From assembly GCF_016415625.1 (NCBI RefSeq), contig NZ_WBXP01000008.1, positions 1 to 64,000 on the forward strand: a DNA stretch of 64,000 bases. Direction: 5' to 3'. Made by a program: the position numbers and the translations under genes. The notes under the pieces were generated by a model, which had not been told where the DNA came from, did no database searches, and saw only the letters and a list, made by a program, of their open reading frames with translations. Every line of letters starts with the position of its first letter. Within the stretch, counting starts at the first letter, position 1. The stretch comes from Shimwellia pseudoproteus. Lineage in GTDB: Bacteria > Pseudomonadota > Gammaproteobacteria > Enterobacterales > Enterobacteriaceae. Shown here in pieces: positions 47,932 to 58,407 of this stretch.

Positions 47932-47947
47932 GTTGACACCTGTCAAC
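47932..47947. promoter_or_regulatory. Perfect palindrome overlapping the promoter of the two-gene module
   Basis: GTTGACA-CC-TGTCAAC is a perfect inverted repeat 30 bases upstream of the 74-residue gene. On the minus strand one arm supplies a consensus -35 (TTGACA). A weak -10 (TAAGGT) follows after 17 bases. This is the usual place for an autorepressor operator. Confidence 0.65.
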
Positions 47948-48045
47948 ACACAATATCACGCATTCCCGCCCTGCATCGCGGGATGGTATTCATCTCCCGT
48001 TTTGGGGAGGGGTTCAACCCGGTGATTTTCGATTTCGGAGGTTTT

Positions 48046-48192
48046 ATGGCGGATTCAGAAGATGGCTTCCATTTATTCAGAAGCGTACCGGCAGGTTATT
48101 CAGGTCATTCACGGGCTACGGGTACAAAAAACCCGGCCGTAGCCGGGTTCCTTTACAGCAACGCCCGTTACATCAGCGGGACTGCCATCTGA
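48046..48192 (+). CDS. Possible small open reading frame over the nuo terminator (48 codons)
   Basis: ATG 48046 has an excellent GGAGG five bases upstream and opens a 48-codon frame ([17 protein letters not shown]...). It then reads through the nuo terminator hairpin and the antisense 3' end of nuoN. No homolog is recognised with confidence. It could be a real small phage- or island-type gene, or a chance frame behind a chance ribosome-binding site. Confidence 0.2.
   Translation: MADSEDGFHLFRSVPAGYSGHSRATGTKNPAVAGFLYSNARYISGTAI
48126..48149 (-). terminator. Terminator of the nuo operon
   Basis: On the minus strand an 8-bp stem AACCCGGC / GCCGGGTT with a 4-base loop is followed by a T run, about 20 bases past the nuoN stop. 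Confidence 0.92.
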
Positions 48193-49625
48193 ACAATACT
48201 GATCAGCGGCTGCGGGTAAACCCCCAGCACCAGCACCAGCAGCGCCGCAATCAGCACCACCACCCCACCGGCAGTAAATGCCCAGTTAGACGGGGTGTCG
48301 CGGTTCAGTTGTTGCGGCGCAGTGAGATACAGGCTCACGGTCACGCGCAGGTAGTAATACAGGCCAATAGCAGACCCCACCACCACGGCGCCGGTCAGCC
48401 ACCATAGATGTGCATCAACACCCACCGCCAGCACATAGAACTTACCGATAAATCCGAGGGTCATCGGAATACCGGCCAGGGAGAGCATCACCACGGTCAT
48501 CACCGCTGATAACAGCGGACGGTGCCAGAACAGCCCGCGGTAAGAGAACAGCGAATCCGCATCCGGGCCGCGATAAGGGCTGGACATCAGGCTAACCACA
48601 CCAAAGGCACCCAGGCTACTGAACAGGTACCCCGCCAGATAAACCCCTACCGTCTCCATCGCCATGTCGCCGTGCTGCAGGGCAATCAGGGCCACCAGCA
48701 GGTAACCGAGGTGCGCAATAGACGAGTACCCCAGCAGGCGCTTGATATTGCTCTGGCTGAGGGCCATCAGGTTACCGAACAGGATAGAGATAAACGCGAT
48801 AATCCCCAGCACCGTGGTAACGGCCGCGCTGTGGCCGATGGGGGTGTACAGGAACAGGCGCATCACCACCGCAAAGATAGCAATCTTACTGGCGGTTGCC
48901 AGGAAGGTTGATACCGGCGCCGGGGCCCCCTGGTACACGTCCGGGGTCCACAGGTGGAACGGCACCAGCGAAAGCTTAAAGCCGAGGCCGACAATCATCA
49001 TTCCCACACCGGCCAGAAGCAGTGGCTCATGCAGCATATTATCCGCCAGGCTCCGGCCCAGAGCACCGAAGGAGAGATCCCCGGTCATGGCATACAGCAG
49101 CGCGATACCGAACAACAGGAACGATGACGCCGCCGCAGAAAGGATGGTGTATTTGATACTGGCTTCCAGAGAGCGCTTCTGGCGGAAGGCATAACCCACC
49201 AGGCCGAACAGCGGCAGCGAGATCAACTCAATGCCGAGGAACAGCGACGCAAAATGGTTCGCGCAGGCCAGCAGTATCCCCCCCATGGCGGCAATCAATA
49301 CCAGGAGATAGAACTCTTCTTTATTGTCCGGGTAATCTTGCAGCCAGGGATAGGCGAACGTACAGGTTGCCAGGCTGGCCAGCAGCACCAGCCCGGTATA
49401 CAGCATGGCGTAACCATCAACCCGCATCAGCGGTGTGACATCCATTGGCCCCGCCTGGCCGACAAACCACAGGGAAAGCAGCGCCAGGTTAAGCCCGATA
49501 ACCGAGAGCGTGGCATTAATAAAATGGTCGCGTCGCCACGCAATGGACAACATCACAACCACCACCGTCAATCCGACGATCAACAGCGGCAGTAGCGCGA
49601 TCAAATGTTGGGTTGTTATTGTCAT
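48168..49625 (-). CDS. nuoN: NuoN, NADH-quinone oxidoreductase subunit N
   Basis: Antiporter-like proton-pumping membrane subunit of complex I, homologous to ND2. The protein is 485 residues with about 14 predicted helices. Features include the broken-helix Lys/Pro region ([16 protein letters not shown]), [29 protein letters not shown] and the conserved [19 protein letters not shown]. It is the last gene of nuoA-N and is followed directly by the operon terminator. Confidence 0.98.
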   Translation of the reverse strand: MTITTQHLIALLPLLIVGLTVVVVMLSIAWRRDHFINATLSVIGLNLALLSLWFVGQAGPMDVTPLMRVDGYAMLYTGLVLLASLATCTFAYPWLQDYPDNKEEFYLLVLIAAMGGILLACANHFASLFLGIELISLPLFGLVGYAFRQKRSLEASIKYTILSAAASSFLLFGIALLYAMTGDLSFGALGRSLADNMLHEPLLLAGVGMMIVGLGFKLSLVPFHLWTPDVYQGAPAPVSTFLATASKIAIFAVVMRLFLYTPIGHSAAVTTVLGIIAFISILFGNLMALSQSNIKRLLGYSSIAHLGYLLVALIALQHGDMAMETVGVYLAGYLFSSLGAFGVVSLMSSPYRGPDADSLFSYRGLFWHRPLLSAVMTVVMLSLAGIPMTLGFIGKFYVLAVGVDAHLWWLTGAVVVGSAIGLYYYLRVTVSLYLTAPQQLNRDTPSNWAFTAGGVVVLIAALLVLVLGVYPQPLISIVQMAVPLM

Positions 49626-49632
49626 GAGCGAA

Positions 49633-51162
49633 TTACGGCCTTGTAGTTGAAATTGAACTGGTATACCACTGCTGGATATTGCTCATCGCAGAGTGAGAGG
49701 TATCCAGAATTGGCTGCGGGTAAAAGCCCAGCAGCACCAGCAATACAACCAGCAACAGAATAATGAACAATTCGCGTGCTGACAGCCCGGGCAGCGTTTG
49801 TGCCGCCGCCTCGGTTTTTGCCTTACCGAAGTAAGCGCGATGCAGCATCGCCAGTGAGTAAACCGACGCAAACACCAGCCCGAAGGTGGAAATCACCGTG
49901 ATCGCCGGCACCACATGGTAGCTGCCAAACAGGATCATAAACTCACCCACGAAGTTGCCGGTCCCCGGCATCCCCAGTGTTGCCACCGCGAAGAACATCG
50001 ACAGCGCCGGCAGCCATTTAATTTTGCTCCACAGGCCGCCCATTTTAGTCATGTCGCGGGTGTGCAGCCGTTCATACAGCTGACCACAGAGAATAAACAG
50101 ACCCGCCGCCGACAGACCGTGAGCGATCATCTGGATAACCGCCCCCTGGTAGGCCAGCTGGCTGCCGGTGTAGATAGCAATCAGGACAAACCCCATATGC
50201 GACACCGAGGTGTAAGCAATCAGGCGCTTGATATCGGTCTGGGAGAACGCCATCCAGGCGCCGTAGAAGATACCAATCACCCCCAGCCACATGGCAATGG
50301 GCGCGAACTCGGCAGAGGCGTTCGGGAACAGCGGCAGCGCAAAGCGCAGTAACCCGTAGGCCGCGGTTTTCAGCAGGATCCCCGCCAGGTCCACCGAACC
50401 GGCCGTGGGCGCCTGGGAGTGCGCATCCGGCAGCCAGCCGTGGAACGGTACCACCGGCATTTTTACCGCGAAGGCAATAAAGAAGCCCAGCATCAACAGG
50501 TATTCAATGTTGTTGCTCATCGGCGTCTTCAGCAGCGCTTGGTAGCTGAAGGTCCACACCCCGGTGGCATTATGGTGAACGAACACCAGTGCGAGGATGG
50601 CAATCAGCATCACCAGACCGCTGGCCTGGGTGTAAATGAAGAACTTGGTGGCGGCGCTGATACGGGTTTTCCCGTCCGATGCCTTATGCCCCCACAGGGC
50701 AATCAGGAAGTACATCGGTACCAGCATCATCTCCCAGAAGAAGAAGAACAGGAACATATCGATGGCGAGGAACACCCCGATAACGCCCCCGAGGATCCAC
50801 ATCAGGTTGAGGTGGAAGAAGCCCTGATATTTCTGGATTTCATTCCATGAACAGAGTACCGCCAGCACCCCCAGCAGCCCGGTGAGCACCACCATCAGCA
50901 GGGACAAGCCATCCAGCGCCAGGTGGATAGTAATCCCGAAACGCGGGATCCACGGCAGCAAAAACTCTGACTGCCACTGGGGCAGACCGGCGGCCTGGGT
51001 CAGCGAATAACCGCCCTGGGACCAAAGTTGCAATGACAGCGCCAGGGTCAGCCCCATCGTGATCAGCGCGATCCAGCGCGGCATACGGATGCCGAAGCGC
51101 TCCGATTGCCAGCAGAGGAATCCGCCGATAAAGGGTATCAGTATTAGCCAGGGTAGTAGCAT
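49633..51162 (-). CDS. nuoM: NuoM, NADH-quinone oxidoreductase subunit M
   Basis: Antiporter-like proton-pumping subunit (ND4 homolog) of 509 residues. Conserved features are [20 protein letters not shown] with the functional Glu, [30 protein letters not shown] with Lys, and [21 protein letters not shown]. It precedes nuoN by seven bases and is separated from nuoL by a 218-base spacer containing a palindrome. Confidence 0.98.
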   Translation of the reverse strand: MLLPWLILIPFIGGFLCWQSERFGIRMPRWIALITMGLTLALSLQLWSQGGYSLTQAAGLPQWQSEFLLPWIPRFGITIHLALDGLSLLMVVLTGLLGVLAVLCSWNEIQKYQGFFHLNLMWILGGVIGVFLAIDMFLFFFFWEMMLVPMYFLIALWGHKASDGKTRISAATKFFIYTQASGLVMLIAILALVFVHHNATGVWTFSYQALLKTPMSNNIEYLLMLGFFIAFAVKMPVVPFHGWLPDAHSQAPTAGSVDLAGILLKTAAYGLLRFALPLFPNASAEFAPIAMWLGVIGIFYGAWMAFSQTDIKRLIAYTSVSHMGFVLIAIYTGSQLAYQGAVIQMIAHGLSAAGLFILCGQLYERLHTRDMTKMGGLWSKIKWLPALSMFFAVATLGMPGTGNFVGEFMILFGSYHVVPAITVISTFGLVFASVYSLAMLHRAYFGKAKTEAAAQTLPGLSARELFIILLLVVLLVLLGFYPQPILDTSHSAMSNIQQWYTSSISTTRP

Positions 51163-51242
51163 GGCAGCAATATTCCTTATAAAAGTTCTGAGCAGGCTAT
51201 CTTACTTGCCAGCCCGGCCCCCGACAGTGCGCGCAATCTTCA

Positions 51243-51256
51243 CGTACTCCAGTACG
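51243..51256. repeat. Palindromic element in the nuoL-nuoM spacer
   Basis: A perfect inverted repeat CGTACT-CC-AGTACG lies at the centre of a GC-rich stretch (about 51205-51290) containing further partial complementarity such as GCGCAA on one side and GTTGC...GCGC on the other. The 218-base spacer holds no gene. The element looks like a dispersed intercistronic repeat, but I see no second copy in this window. Confidence 0.5.
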
Positions 51257-51380
51257 CGCCGGTTGCTGTGCGCTGGCGGGTTCCAGCCTGGCGGCGCCGA
51301 TGACGCCTGTCCTTCAAAACCTGATTTCAACGAATCTCAATAACGACATTCACATCGTTGGTACTGATGAAAGCCATCAG

Positions 51381-53225
51381 TTAGCGAAACACCATCAGCA
51401 GTGCTAACACCACCACCGCCCCGATACTCATAGAGGCCACGTACCAGCGCAGGTAGCCGTTTTCACTGAGCAGCAAGCCGCGGCCGGCAAAGCGGGCGAT
51501 ATACGCCGGTAGCGTCATCAGCCAGTTGAGCGGATCGCGTTTCAGCAGCCAGGCCACCGCGAGGAACGGCTTCACGAATACTTTGTCATACAGCCAGTCG
51601 AAGCCCCAGGCGTTGAACCACCAGGTGCCAAAGAAGCGCCCCGGGCCGCTGTTTGCCAGCGCACGAACCAGTGCGCGATCCCCCAGCCACAACCAGGCGG
51701 CAATCAGGATCCCGACAATCGCCACGATCCCGGAGGTTATCTCCAGTGTCACAACCTGGCCGTGGGCCAGTTCCGCGCTGGCGGGCAGCACCCCTTGCAG
51801 CGGCGGTACAATCAGCGCGCCCACAAAGGTAGACAGCACCAGCAGGACGATCAGCGGCAGGCTGTGGGTGATCCCTTTCACCGGGTGGGCGTGGATCTGC
51901 GCTTTACCGTGGAAGACAATGAAGATCATCCGGAAGGTGTACAGTGAGGTCATAAACGCCCCCACCAGCCCGGCAATCATCAGGTTGATATGGCCATTGG
52001 CCACTGCGCCCGCGAGGATTTCATCTTTACTGAAGAAGCCCGCGGTCACCAGCGGCAGCGCCGACAGGGCCGCGCCACCCACCAGGAAGCAGGCGTAAAC
52101 CAGCGGGATAGATTTGCGCAGGCCGCCCATCTTAAAGATGTTCTGCTCATGATGGCAGGCGAGGATAACCGAGCCGGACGCCAGAAACAGCAGCGCTTTA
52201 AAGAAGGCGTGGGTCATCAGGTGGAAGATGGCCGCATCCCAGGCCTGCACCCCGAGGGCGAGGAACATATAGCCTATCTGGCTCATGGTGGAGTAAGCCA
52301 GTACCCGTTTGATATCGGTCTGCACCATGGCGGCAAACCCCGCCAGTATCAGGGTAACCGCCCCGATGATCCCCACCAGGTGTAATACCTCCGGGGTCAG
52401 CAGGAACAGGCCGTGAGTACGGGCAATCAGGTATACCCCGGCGGTCACCATGGTGGCGGCGTGGATCAGCGCAGAAACCGGTGTCGGGCCAGCCATCGCG
52501 TCCGCCAGCCAGGTCTGTAACGGCAACTGGGCAGATTTACCCACCGCACCGCCCAGCAACATCAGGGTCGCCCACTGCAGTGTGGTGCTGCCTGCGGCAA
52601 AGTGCTGCGGCGCCAGCTCCGCCATTTCGCGGAAGTTCAGGGTGCCCAGCTCGTTATAGAGGATGAACAACCCGAAGGCGAGGAACACGTCCCCCACCCG
52701 GGTCACCACGAAGGCTTTCATCGCCGCGGCGCCGTTCTTCGGATCGGTATAGTAGAAACCGATCAGCAGATAGGAGCACAGCCCCACCCCTTCCCAGCCG
52801 AGGTACATCAGCAGCAGGTTGTCCGCCAGCACCAGGATAACCATGCTGGCGATAAACAAGTTGGTGTAGGCGAAGAAACGGGAATAGCCCTCTTCACCGC
52901 GCATATACCAGGAGGCGAACATATGGATCAGGAAGCCGACCCCGGTCACCACCGAGAGCATGATCAGGGAGAGGCCATCCAGCACCAGGTTAAACCCGAT
53001 GGTAAAGTCCCCGACTGACATCCAGGTCCATAATGGCAGGGTAAATGGCGCCCGCACGCTCTGGTCGAGGAATTCTACCCCGGCAACAGCGGTGACCAGC
53101 GCGGCCAGGCCAATAGAACCGATACCGACCGTGGCCGACAGGTTTTCTGACCAGCGCCCCCGGGAGAATGCCAGCAGCAAGTATCCCAGCAGCGGGAAGG
53201 CTACGGTTAACCAGATAAAATTCAT
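51381..53225 (-). CDS. nuoL: NuoL, NADH-quinone oxidoreductase subunit L
   Basis: Distal proton-pumping subunit (ND5 homolog) of 614 residues, ending in the long lateral helix that ties the antiporter-like subunits together. Seen: [19 protein letters not shown] with the conserved Glu, [41 protein letters not shown] with Lys/His residues, and [26 protein letters not shown]. It overlaps nuoK by ATGA. Confidence 0.98.
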   Translation of the reverse strand: MNFIWLTVAFPLLGYLLLAFSRGRWSENLSATVGIGSIGLAALVTAVAGVEFLDQSVRAPFTLPLWTWMSVGDFTIGFNLVLDGLSLIMLSVVTGVGFLIHMFASWYMRGEEGYSRFFAYTNLFIASMVILVLADNLLLMYLGWEGVGLCSYLLIGFYYTDPKNGAAAMKAFVVTRVGDVFLAFGLFILYNELGTLNFREMAELAPQHFAAGSTTLQWATLMLLGGAVGKSAQLPLQTWLADAMAGPTPVSALIHAATMVTAGVYLIARTHGLFLLTPEVLHLVGIIGAVTLILAGFAAMVQTDIKRVLAYSTMSQIGYMFLALGVQAWDAAIFHLMTHAFFKALLFLASGSVILACHHEQNIFKMGGLRKSIPLVYACFLVGGAALSALPLVTAGFFSKDEILAGAVANGHINLMIAGLVGAFMTSLYTFRMIFIVFHGKAQIHAHPVKGITHSLPLIVLLVLSTFVGALIVPPLQGVLPASAELAHGQVVTLEITSGIVAIVGILIAAWLWLGDRALVRALANSGPGRFFGTWWFNAWGFDWLYDKVFVKPFLAVAWLLKRDPLNWLMTLPAYIARFAGRGLLLSENGYLRWYVASMSIGAVVVLALLMVFR

Positions 53226-53524
53226 CCGCGCATCTCACTTACTGAATCGATATTCAGGTTCTGACGACGACGATGGAGCTGCAGCAACAGCACCAGGCCG
53301 ATGCTGGCCTCCGCTGCGGCCAGAGAGATAGCGAGGATATACATCACCTGGCCGTCCGTTTGCCCCCAGTAACTGCCCGCCACCACAAATGCCAGCGCCG
53401 CAGCGTTAATCATGATTTCCAGCCCGATCAGCATAAACAGCAAATTACGGCGGATAACCACACCCGTTAGCCCCAGCACAAACAAAATGGCCGCGAGGAT
53501 TAATCCATGTTGTAGCGGGATCAT
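53222..53524 (-). CDS. nuoK: NuoK, NADH-quinone oxidoreductase subunit K
   Basis: Small membrane subunit (ND4L homolog) of 100 residues with three helices. The conserved membrane glutamates used in proton transfer lie in [20 protein letters not shown] and [14 protein letters not shown]. It overlaps both nuoJ and nuoL by 4 bases, so the three are translationally coupled. Confidence 0.98.
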   Translation of the reverse strand: MIPLQHGLILAAILFVLGLTGVVIRRNLLFMLIGLEIMINAAALAFVVAGSYWGQTDGQVMYILAISLAAAEASIGLVLLLQLHRRRQNLNIDSVSEMRG

Positions 53525-54072
53525 ACGCGCTCCTCCGTTTTTCTTTTACTGTCGCCTGGACGGTTGCTGAGCACCTCCCCCTGGCGCTCTTCACGCCCGA
53601 GGTGAAAGGCCACCACCAGCCCCGCCAGCAGCAGCATTGATGCCAGCTCCACCGCCAGGACATAAGGGCCGAACAGGGTGATACCGACTTGTTTGGCGTC
53701 GATGGCGTTACCGTCGATCCCCTGGTCGCTTATCCCGCTGATGGCGTAAATCATCACCGCCAGCAGTAATGCCGACAGCAGGCCCGGGCCGATCCACAGT
53801 TGGGGTTTCAGCCACTGGCGTTCCTGTTCCACCACCGAGTTACCGAGGTTAAGCATCATCACCACAAACACGAACAGCACCATAATGGCCCCGGCATAGA
53901 CGATTATCTCCAGCGCCCCGGCAAAATAGGCCCCGAGGGCGAAAAATACCCCGGCGATTGCCAGCAGCGAGACAATCAGATACAGCAATGCATGTACCGG
54001 GTTGGTGTGGGTGATAACCCTGAGTGTTGCCAGGATAGCCACCAGGCCGCAGATATAAAACGCGAATTCCAT
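53521..54072 (-). CDS. nuoJ: NuoJ, NADH-quinone oxidoreductase subunit J
   Basis: Membrane subunit (ND6 homolog) of 183 residues with five predicted helices, including the conserved third-helix segment [23 protein letters not shown] that undergoes the pi-bulge change in complex I. The C-terminal 20 residues are hydrophilic. It follows nuoI by 11 bases and overlaps nuoK by 4. Confidence 0.98.
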   Translation of the reverse strand: MEFAFYICGLVAILATLRVITHTNPVHALLYLIVSLLAIAGVFFALGAYFAGALEIIVYAGAIMVLFVFVVMMLNLGNSVVEQERQWLKPQLWIGPGLLSALLLAVMIYAISGISDQGIDGNAIDAKQVGITLFGPYVLAVELASMLLLAGLVVAFHLGREERQGEVLSNRPGDSKRKTEERV

Positions 54073-54083
54073 TGCCCCGCTCC

Positions 54084-54626
54084 TTACGGTAACAAGCCCT
54101 TGACGTCGATAGGTTTGGCTTCGTTTTCCGCGTCGCCTTTGTCCTTGCCGTCAATTGCCATACCGGCCATCCGGTAGAAGTTATATTCCGGGTATTTGCC
54201 CGGGCCGGAGATCAGCAGATCTTCTTTTTTGAACACCAAATCCTGGCGCTTGTATTCCCCCAGCTCGAAGTCCGGTGTCAGCTGAATGGCTGTTGTCGGG
54301 CAGGCCTCTTCACACAGCCCGCAAAAAATGCAGCGCGAGAAGTTGATGCGGAAAAATTCCGGGTACCAGCGGCCGTCCTGCATCTCGGCTTTCTGTAATG
54401 AGATACATCCCACCGGGCAGGCAACGGCGCACAGGTTACAGGCCACACAGCGCTCTTCACCGTCCGGGTCCCGGGTTAATACGATACGACCACGGTAACG
54501 GGGCGGCAGATAAACCGGCTCTTCCGGGTACATTTGGGTTTCGCGTTTGGCGAAGGCGTGCATGCCTATCATCCAGATACTGCGTACCTGGGTGCCAAAA
54601 CCAACCACTAACTCTTTTAACGTCAT
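54084..54626 (-). CDS. nuoI: NuoI, NADH-quinone oxidoreductase subunit I (ferredoxin-type)
   Basis: Peripheral-arm subunit (TYKY homolog) of 180 residues holding clusters N6a and N6b. The two ligand sets are [16 protein letters not shown] and [16 protein letters not shown]. The N-terminal helix runs along the membrane. It lies 12 bases after the nuoH stop and 11 before nuoJ. Confidence 0.98.
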   Translation of the reverse strand: MTLKELVVGFGTQVRSIWMIGMHAFAKRETQMYPEEPVYLPPRYRGRIVLTRDPDGEERCVACNLCAVACPVGCISLQKAEMQDGRWYPEFFRINFSRCIFCGLCEEACPTTAIQLTPDFELGEYKRQDLVFKKEDLLISGPGKYPEYNFYRMAGMAIDGKDKGDAENEAKPIDVKGLLP

Positions 54627-54638
54627 GGTTTTTTCACC

Positions 54639-55615
54639 TTATTGCGCTTGCCAGAGGATCACGGCAGCCGTCACCAGTAGATTGATCAGCGTCAGCGGCA
54701 GACACACTTTCCAGCCGAATGACATCACCTGGTCATAACGGGGACGGGGCAACGACGCGCGGATCAAAATAAACATCATCATAAAGAAGGCGGTTTTCAG
54801 CGCGAACCAGATAAACGGAGGCAGGAACGGGCCGTGCCAGCCGCCAAAGAACAGGGTCACCATCATGGCGGAGATGGTCACGATGCCGATATATTCCCCC
54901 ACAAAGAACAGCCCGAACTTCATCCCGGAGTATTCAATATGGTAACCGTCCGCCAGTTCCTGCTCGGCTTCTGGCTGGTCAAACGGATGACGGTGGCACA
55001 CCGCAACCCCGGCAATGGCAAAGGTGACAAAGCCAAAGAATTGCGGGATCACGTTCCACAGATGGGCCTGGTTATCAACGATATCCCCCATATTGAAGGA
55101 GCCCGCCTGGGCAACAACCCCCATCAGGGATAACCCGAGGAACACCTCATAGCTCAGGGTCTGGGCAGAGGCACGCATCGCCCCGAGCAGGGAGTATTTG
55201 TTGTTGCTGGACCAGCCCGCAAACAGCACTGCATACACCGCCAGACCGGCCAGCATCAGGAAGAACAGCAGACCAATATTCAGATCCGCCACCACCCAAC
55301 TGGGGCTTACCGGCACAATGGCAAACGCCAGCAGCAGCGAGACAAACGCTATCATCGGCGCCAGGGTGAAGATCACCCGATCCGAAAAGCGCGGGATCCA
55401 GTCCTCTTTAAAGAACATTTTGATCATGTCCGCCACCAGCTGGAGGGAGCCCCCCAGCCCACCCGGTTTGGCCCGTAGCGGTTCTGGAACAGCCCCAACA
55501 GGCGGCGTTCGCCGAAGCTCATAAATGCCCCGCAGGTAACCACCACCAGCAGGATCACCACCGCTTTCAGCACGGCAATCAGGATCTCGATAACATCCGG
55601 GGTTAACCAGCTCAT
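54639..55615 (-). pseudogene. nuoH: NuoH, NADH-quinone oxidoreductase subunit H, interrupted by a one-base frameshift in this sequence
   Basis: NuoH (ND1 homolog) forms most of the quinone-binding site between the peripheral and membrane arms. The first 54 residues (from ATG 55615, [20 protein letters not shown]) are intact to [11 protein letters not shown], then the frame is lost. The rest ([19 protein letters not shown] to the stop at 54639) is intact in the next frame. The break is at a run of six G on the minus strand (plus-strand C 55450-55455); seven G would give exactly 325 codons, the E. coli length, with no other change. A cell without NuoH has no working complex I, yet all other nuo genes are intact, so an undercalled homopolymer is likely. 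It overlaps nuoG by 4 bases. Confidence 0.95.
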
Positions 55616-58338
55616 TGGGCAGCCTCCTGCAGATTATCAAGCCGGGCACCGGCCAGTACCGGCGCAATACCCGGCATCCCCATCGGTAACCCCACCTGGC
55701 CCGGCGCCAGCCCATCGGCAAGCACCAGCGGCAACGTGACCGTTTGTCCTTCATAACTGAACGACACCGGCGCCCCGGCATTGATCCCCAGACGGGCAGC
55801 GTCTGCGGGGTTCAGTTTGAGGTAAGGCTGTGGCATCCGGCTCTGGAACACCGGCGAGCGCTGGGACAGTTCATCACTCCCGAACAGGTGGTAATACGGC
55901 GCAACGCGCCACTGCCCTTCCCCGGCCTGGAACGGTGCCGGGATTGCGGTGAAGTAGTCCAGGGTGCCGTCACGGGCCTCAATCAGGCGCACACCCGGAT
56001 CGCCAAAGCGCAGGTGGCCGCCCACTTCAGCCTGGAATTTGTTCCACGCCTGGGGGGAGTTCCAGCCCGGCGCCCAGGCAAACGGGATTTGTGAACGCGC
56101 GGCACCTGGCTGGTTGTTCCCTTCCATAGAGAAGGCAAACATGGTGTCTTTATCCTGGGGCTGGCGCGGTTCATGAACGCTGATATTGGCACGCATGGCG
56201 GTACGCCCGCTGTAACGGTGCGGTTCACGGGCCAGTTTCTGGCCGCGAATGCGGAAGCTGGCATCCGGCGCGGCATCTTTAATCCCCGCCAGTTGCGGCA
56301 GTGCCGCCACGCAGGCGTCAATCACATGATCCAGTTGGGTCCAGTCCGGGTGGCGGTTTTCCAGGGTACTGCGCAGTGAATTCAGCCAGCGCCAACTCTC
56401 CAGCATAACGGTGCTGCTGTCGTAGTAAGCCGGATCGTAGACCTGGAAGAAGCGCTGGGCGCGGCCTTCGTTGTTGATAACGGTTCCGTCGCTTTCAGCG
56501 AAGCTTGCCGCCGACAGCACCAGATGGGCTTGATCCATAATTTCGGTACGCTGATGGTCAATAACCATCACCAGCGGCGCGTTGGCTAATGCCGCATCAA
56601 CCCGGGCCGCAGACGCGTGACGGTGGAGATCGTTTTCCAGCACGATAACCGCATCGGCACTGCCGCTTTCCAGCTCGCTCAGGGCGTCATCCAGTGATCC
56701 ACCGCCGATCATTCCCAGCCCGACGCTGTTAGTGGAGCGGGCAACCAGGGTTATCCCCACTTCGCTGCCGCGCCCTTTCAGGGCTTTGGCTACGTTTGCG
56801 GCGGCCTGAATCAGTGCATCGCTCCCGGCATTGGTGCCGGAGATAATCAGCGGTTTTTTCGCGCCGCTGAGTGCCTGAACGATAACGTCGATCTTGCCCT
56901 GCAGATCGCGGTCGATCCCGTCCACTGCCGGGGCGTTGTTGTCCAGGGCGTGGGCGATAGCAAAGCCGAGCCGCGCCTGATCTTCCACCGGCGCCCGGTA
57001 AGCCCAGGCGGCGATATCATCCAGTCGTGTGTCGTCCACATTGGTGACAAACAGCGGGTGCTTCGCGCGCTGGCCAATATTGAGGATGGCGGCAATTTGC
57101 CAGTCCGCTACTTTCTGGGCGGCGGCCATTTCCCGGGCCTTGCCTTTGGCGGCCTGGCGTACGGCCAGGGCAACCCGGGCGCCGGTCTGGGTAATATCTT
57201 CCCCAAGGACCAGTACCGCATCATAGGATTCGATGTCGCGCAGGGTCGGGGTATGGATACCGCTGTTTTGTAACACGTTGAGCATCAGCTGCAGACGCTG
57301 CTGCTCGCCGGCGGCGATACCGGTATAAAAGTTTGCCGCCCCCACCAGTTCACGCAGCGCGAAGTTGCTCTCCACGCTGGCCCGGGGGGAGCCAATACCG
57401 ATCACTTTTTTCGACTGGCGCAGAATGTCCGCCGCGCCTTGCATGGCCTGATCGGCATTGAGGCTGATCAGATCGTCGCCCCGGCGCTGGATCGGCTGGC
57501 GGGGACGGTCTTTGCGGTTGACATAGCCATAACCGAAGCGGCCGCGATCGCACAGGAAGTAGTGGTTTACGCTGCCGTTGTAACGGTTTTCAATCCGCCG
57601 CAGCTCACCGTAGCGCTCACCGGGGCTGGTATTACAGCCAATGGAGCACTGCTGGCAGATGCTGGGAGCAAACTGCATATCCCATTTACGGTTGTAGCGT
57701 TCGGAGTGGGTTTTATCGGTAAAGACCCCGGTGGGGCAAATTTCCACCAGGTTACCGGAGAATTCGCTTTCCAGGGTGCCGTCTTCGGGGCGGCCGAAGT
57801 AGACATTATCATGGGCGCCATAGACCCCGAGATCGGTACCGTCGGCGTAGTCTTTGTAGTAACGGACACAGCGGTAGCAGGCGATGCAGCGGTTCATTTC
57901 GTGGGAAATAAACGGCCCGAGATCCTGATTACGGTGGGTGCGCTTGGTGAAGCGGTAGCGGCGGAAGCTGTGGCCGGTCATCACCGTCATGTCCTGGAGG
58001 TGGCAGTTGCCGCCCTCTTCACAGACCGGGCAGTCGTGGGGGTGGTTGGTCATCAGCCACTCCACCACGCTCTCACGGAACTGCTTCGCTTCACCATCGT
58101 CGATGGAGATAAACGTCCCGTCGGCAGCCGGGGTCATGCAGGACATCACCAGGCGACCGCGGGTATCTTCCGCGTTCTGATATTGCTTCACCGCACACTG
58201 GCGGCAGGCACCCACACTACCGAGGGCGGGATGCCAGCAAAAGTAAGGAATATCAAGGCCGAGGGACAGACACGCCTGTAGCAGGTTGTCTGCGCCGTTG
58301 ACCTCATATTCTTTGCCGTCTACATGTATTGTAGCCAT
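55612..58338 (-). CDS. nuoG: NuoG, NADH-quinone oxidoreductase subunit G
   Basis: Largest peripheral-arm subunit, 908 residues, carrying several Fe-S clusters. The N-terminal ferredoxin-like domain ([18 protein letters not shown]) is followed by the His-Cys cluster region ([18 protein letters not shown]), the ferredoxin-type [13 protein letters not shown], and the N7 site CQQCSIGC, then the molybdopterin-oxidoreductase-like domain without cofactor. The start at 58338 ([12 protein letters not shown]) matches the E. coli protein; an ATG three codons upstream (58347) is too close to the AAGGAAG ribosome-binding site. Confidence 0.97.
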   Translation of the reverse strand: MATIHVDGKEYEVNGADNLLQACLSLGLDIPYFCWHPALGSVGACRQCAVKQYQNAEDTRGRLVMSCMTPAADGTFISIDDGEAKQFRESVVEWLMTNHPHDCPVCEEGGNCHLQDMTVMTGHSFRRYRFTKRTHRNQDLGPFISHEMNRCIACYRCVRYYKDYADGTDLGVYGAHDNVYFGRPEDGTLESEFSGNLVEICPTGVFTDKTHSERYNRKWDMQFAPSICQQCSIGCNTSPGERYGELRRIENRYNGSVNHYFLCDRGRFGYGYVNRKDRPRQPIQRRGDDLISLNADQAMQGAADILRQSKKVIGIGSPRASVESNFALRELVGAANFYTGIAAGEQQRLQLMLNVLQNSGIHTPTLRDIESYDAVLVLGEDITQTGARVALAVRQAAKGKAREMAAAQKVADWQIAAILNIGQRAKHPLFVTNVDDTRLDDIAAWAYRAPVEDQARLGFAIAHALDNNAPAVDGIDRDLQGKIDVIVQALSGAKKPLIISGTNAGSDALIQAAANVAKALKGRGSEVGITLVARSTNSVGLGMIGGGSLDDALSELESGSADAVIVLENDLHRHASAARVDAALANAPLVMVIDHQRTEIMDQAHLVLSAASFAESDGTVINNEGRAQRFFQVYDPAYYDSSTVMLESWRWLNSLRSTLENRHPDWTQLDHVIDACVAALPQLAGIKDAAPDASFRIRGQKLAREPHRYSGRTAMRANISVHEPRQPQDKDTMFAFSMEGNNQPGAARSQIPFAWAPGWNSPQAWNKFQAEVGGHLRFGDPGVRLIEARDGTLDYFTAIPAPFQAGEGQWRVAPYYHLFGSDELSQRSPVFQSRMPQPYLKLNPADAARLGINAGAPVSFSYEGQTVTLPLVLADGLAPGQVGLPMGMPGIAPVLAGARLDNLQEAAQ

Positions 58339-58407
58339 AGTCAGCATGCTTCCTTATTATAAGTTTTATGCCTCCCCCGCAGAAAAACCGACGGCAGAGG
58401 CCGTATA

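Noticed and set aside
57439-58281. A 280-codon plus-strand frame opposite nuoG
   Set aside because: Antisense shadow of nuoG with no start signal and no domain.
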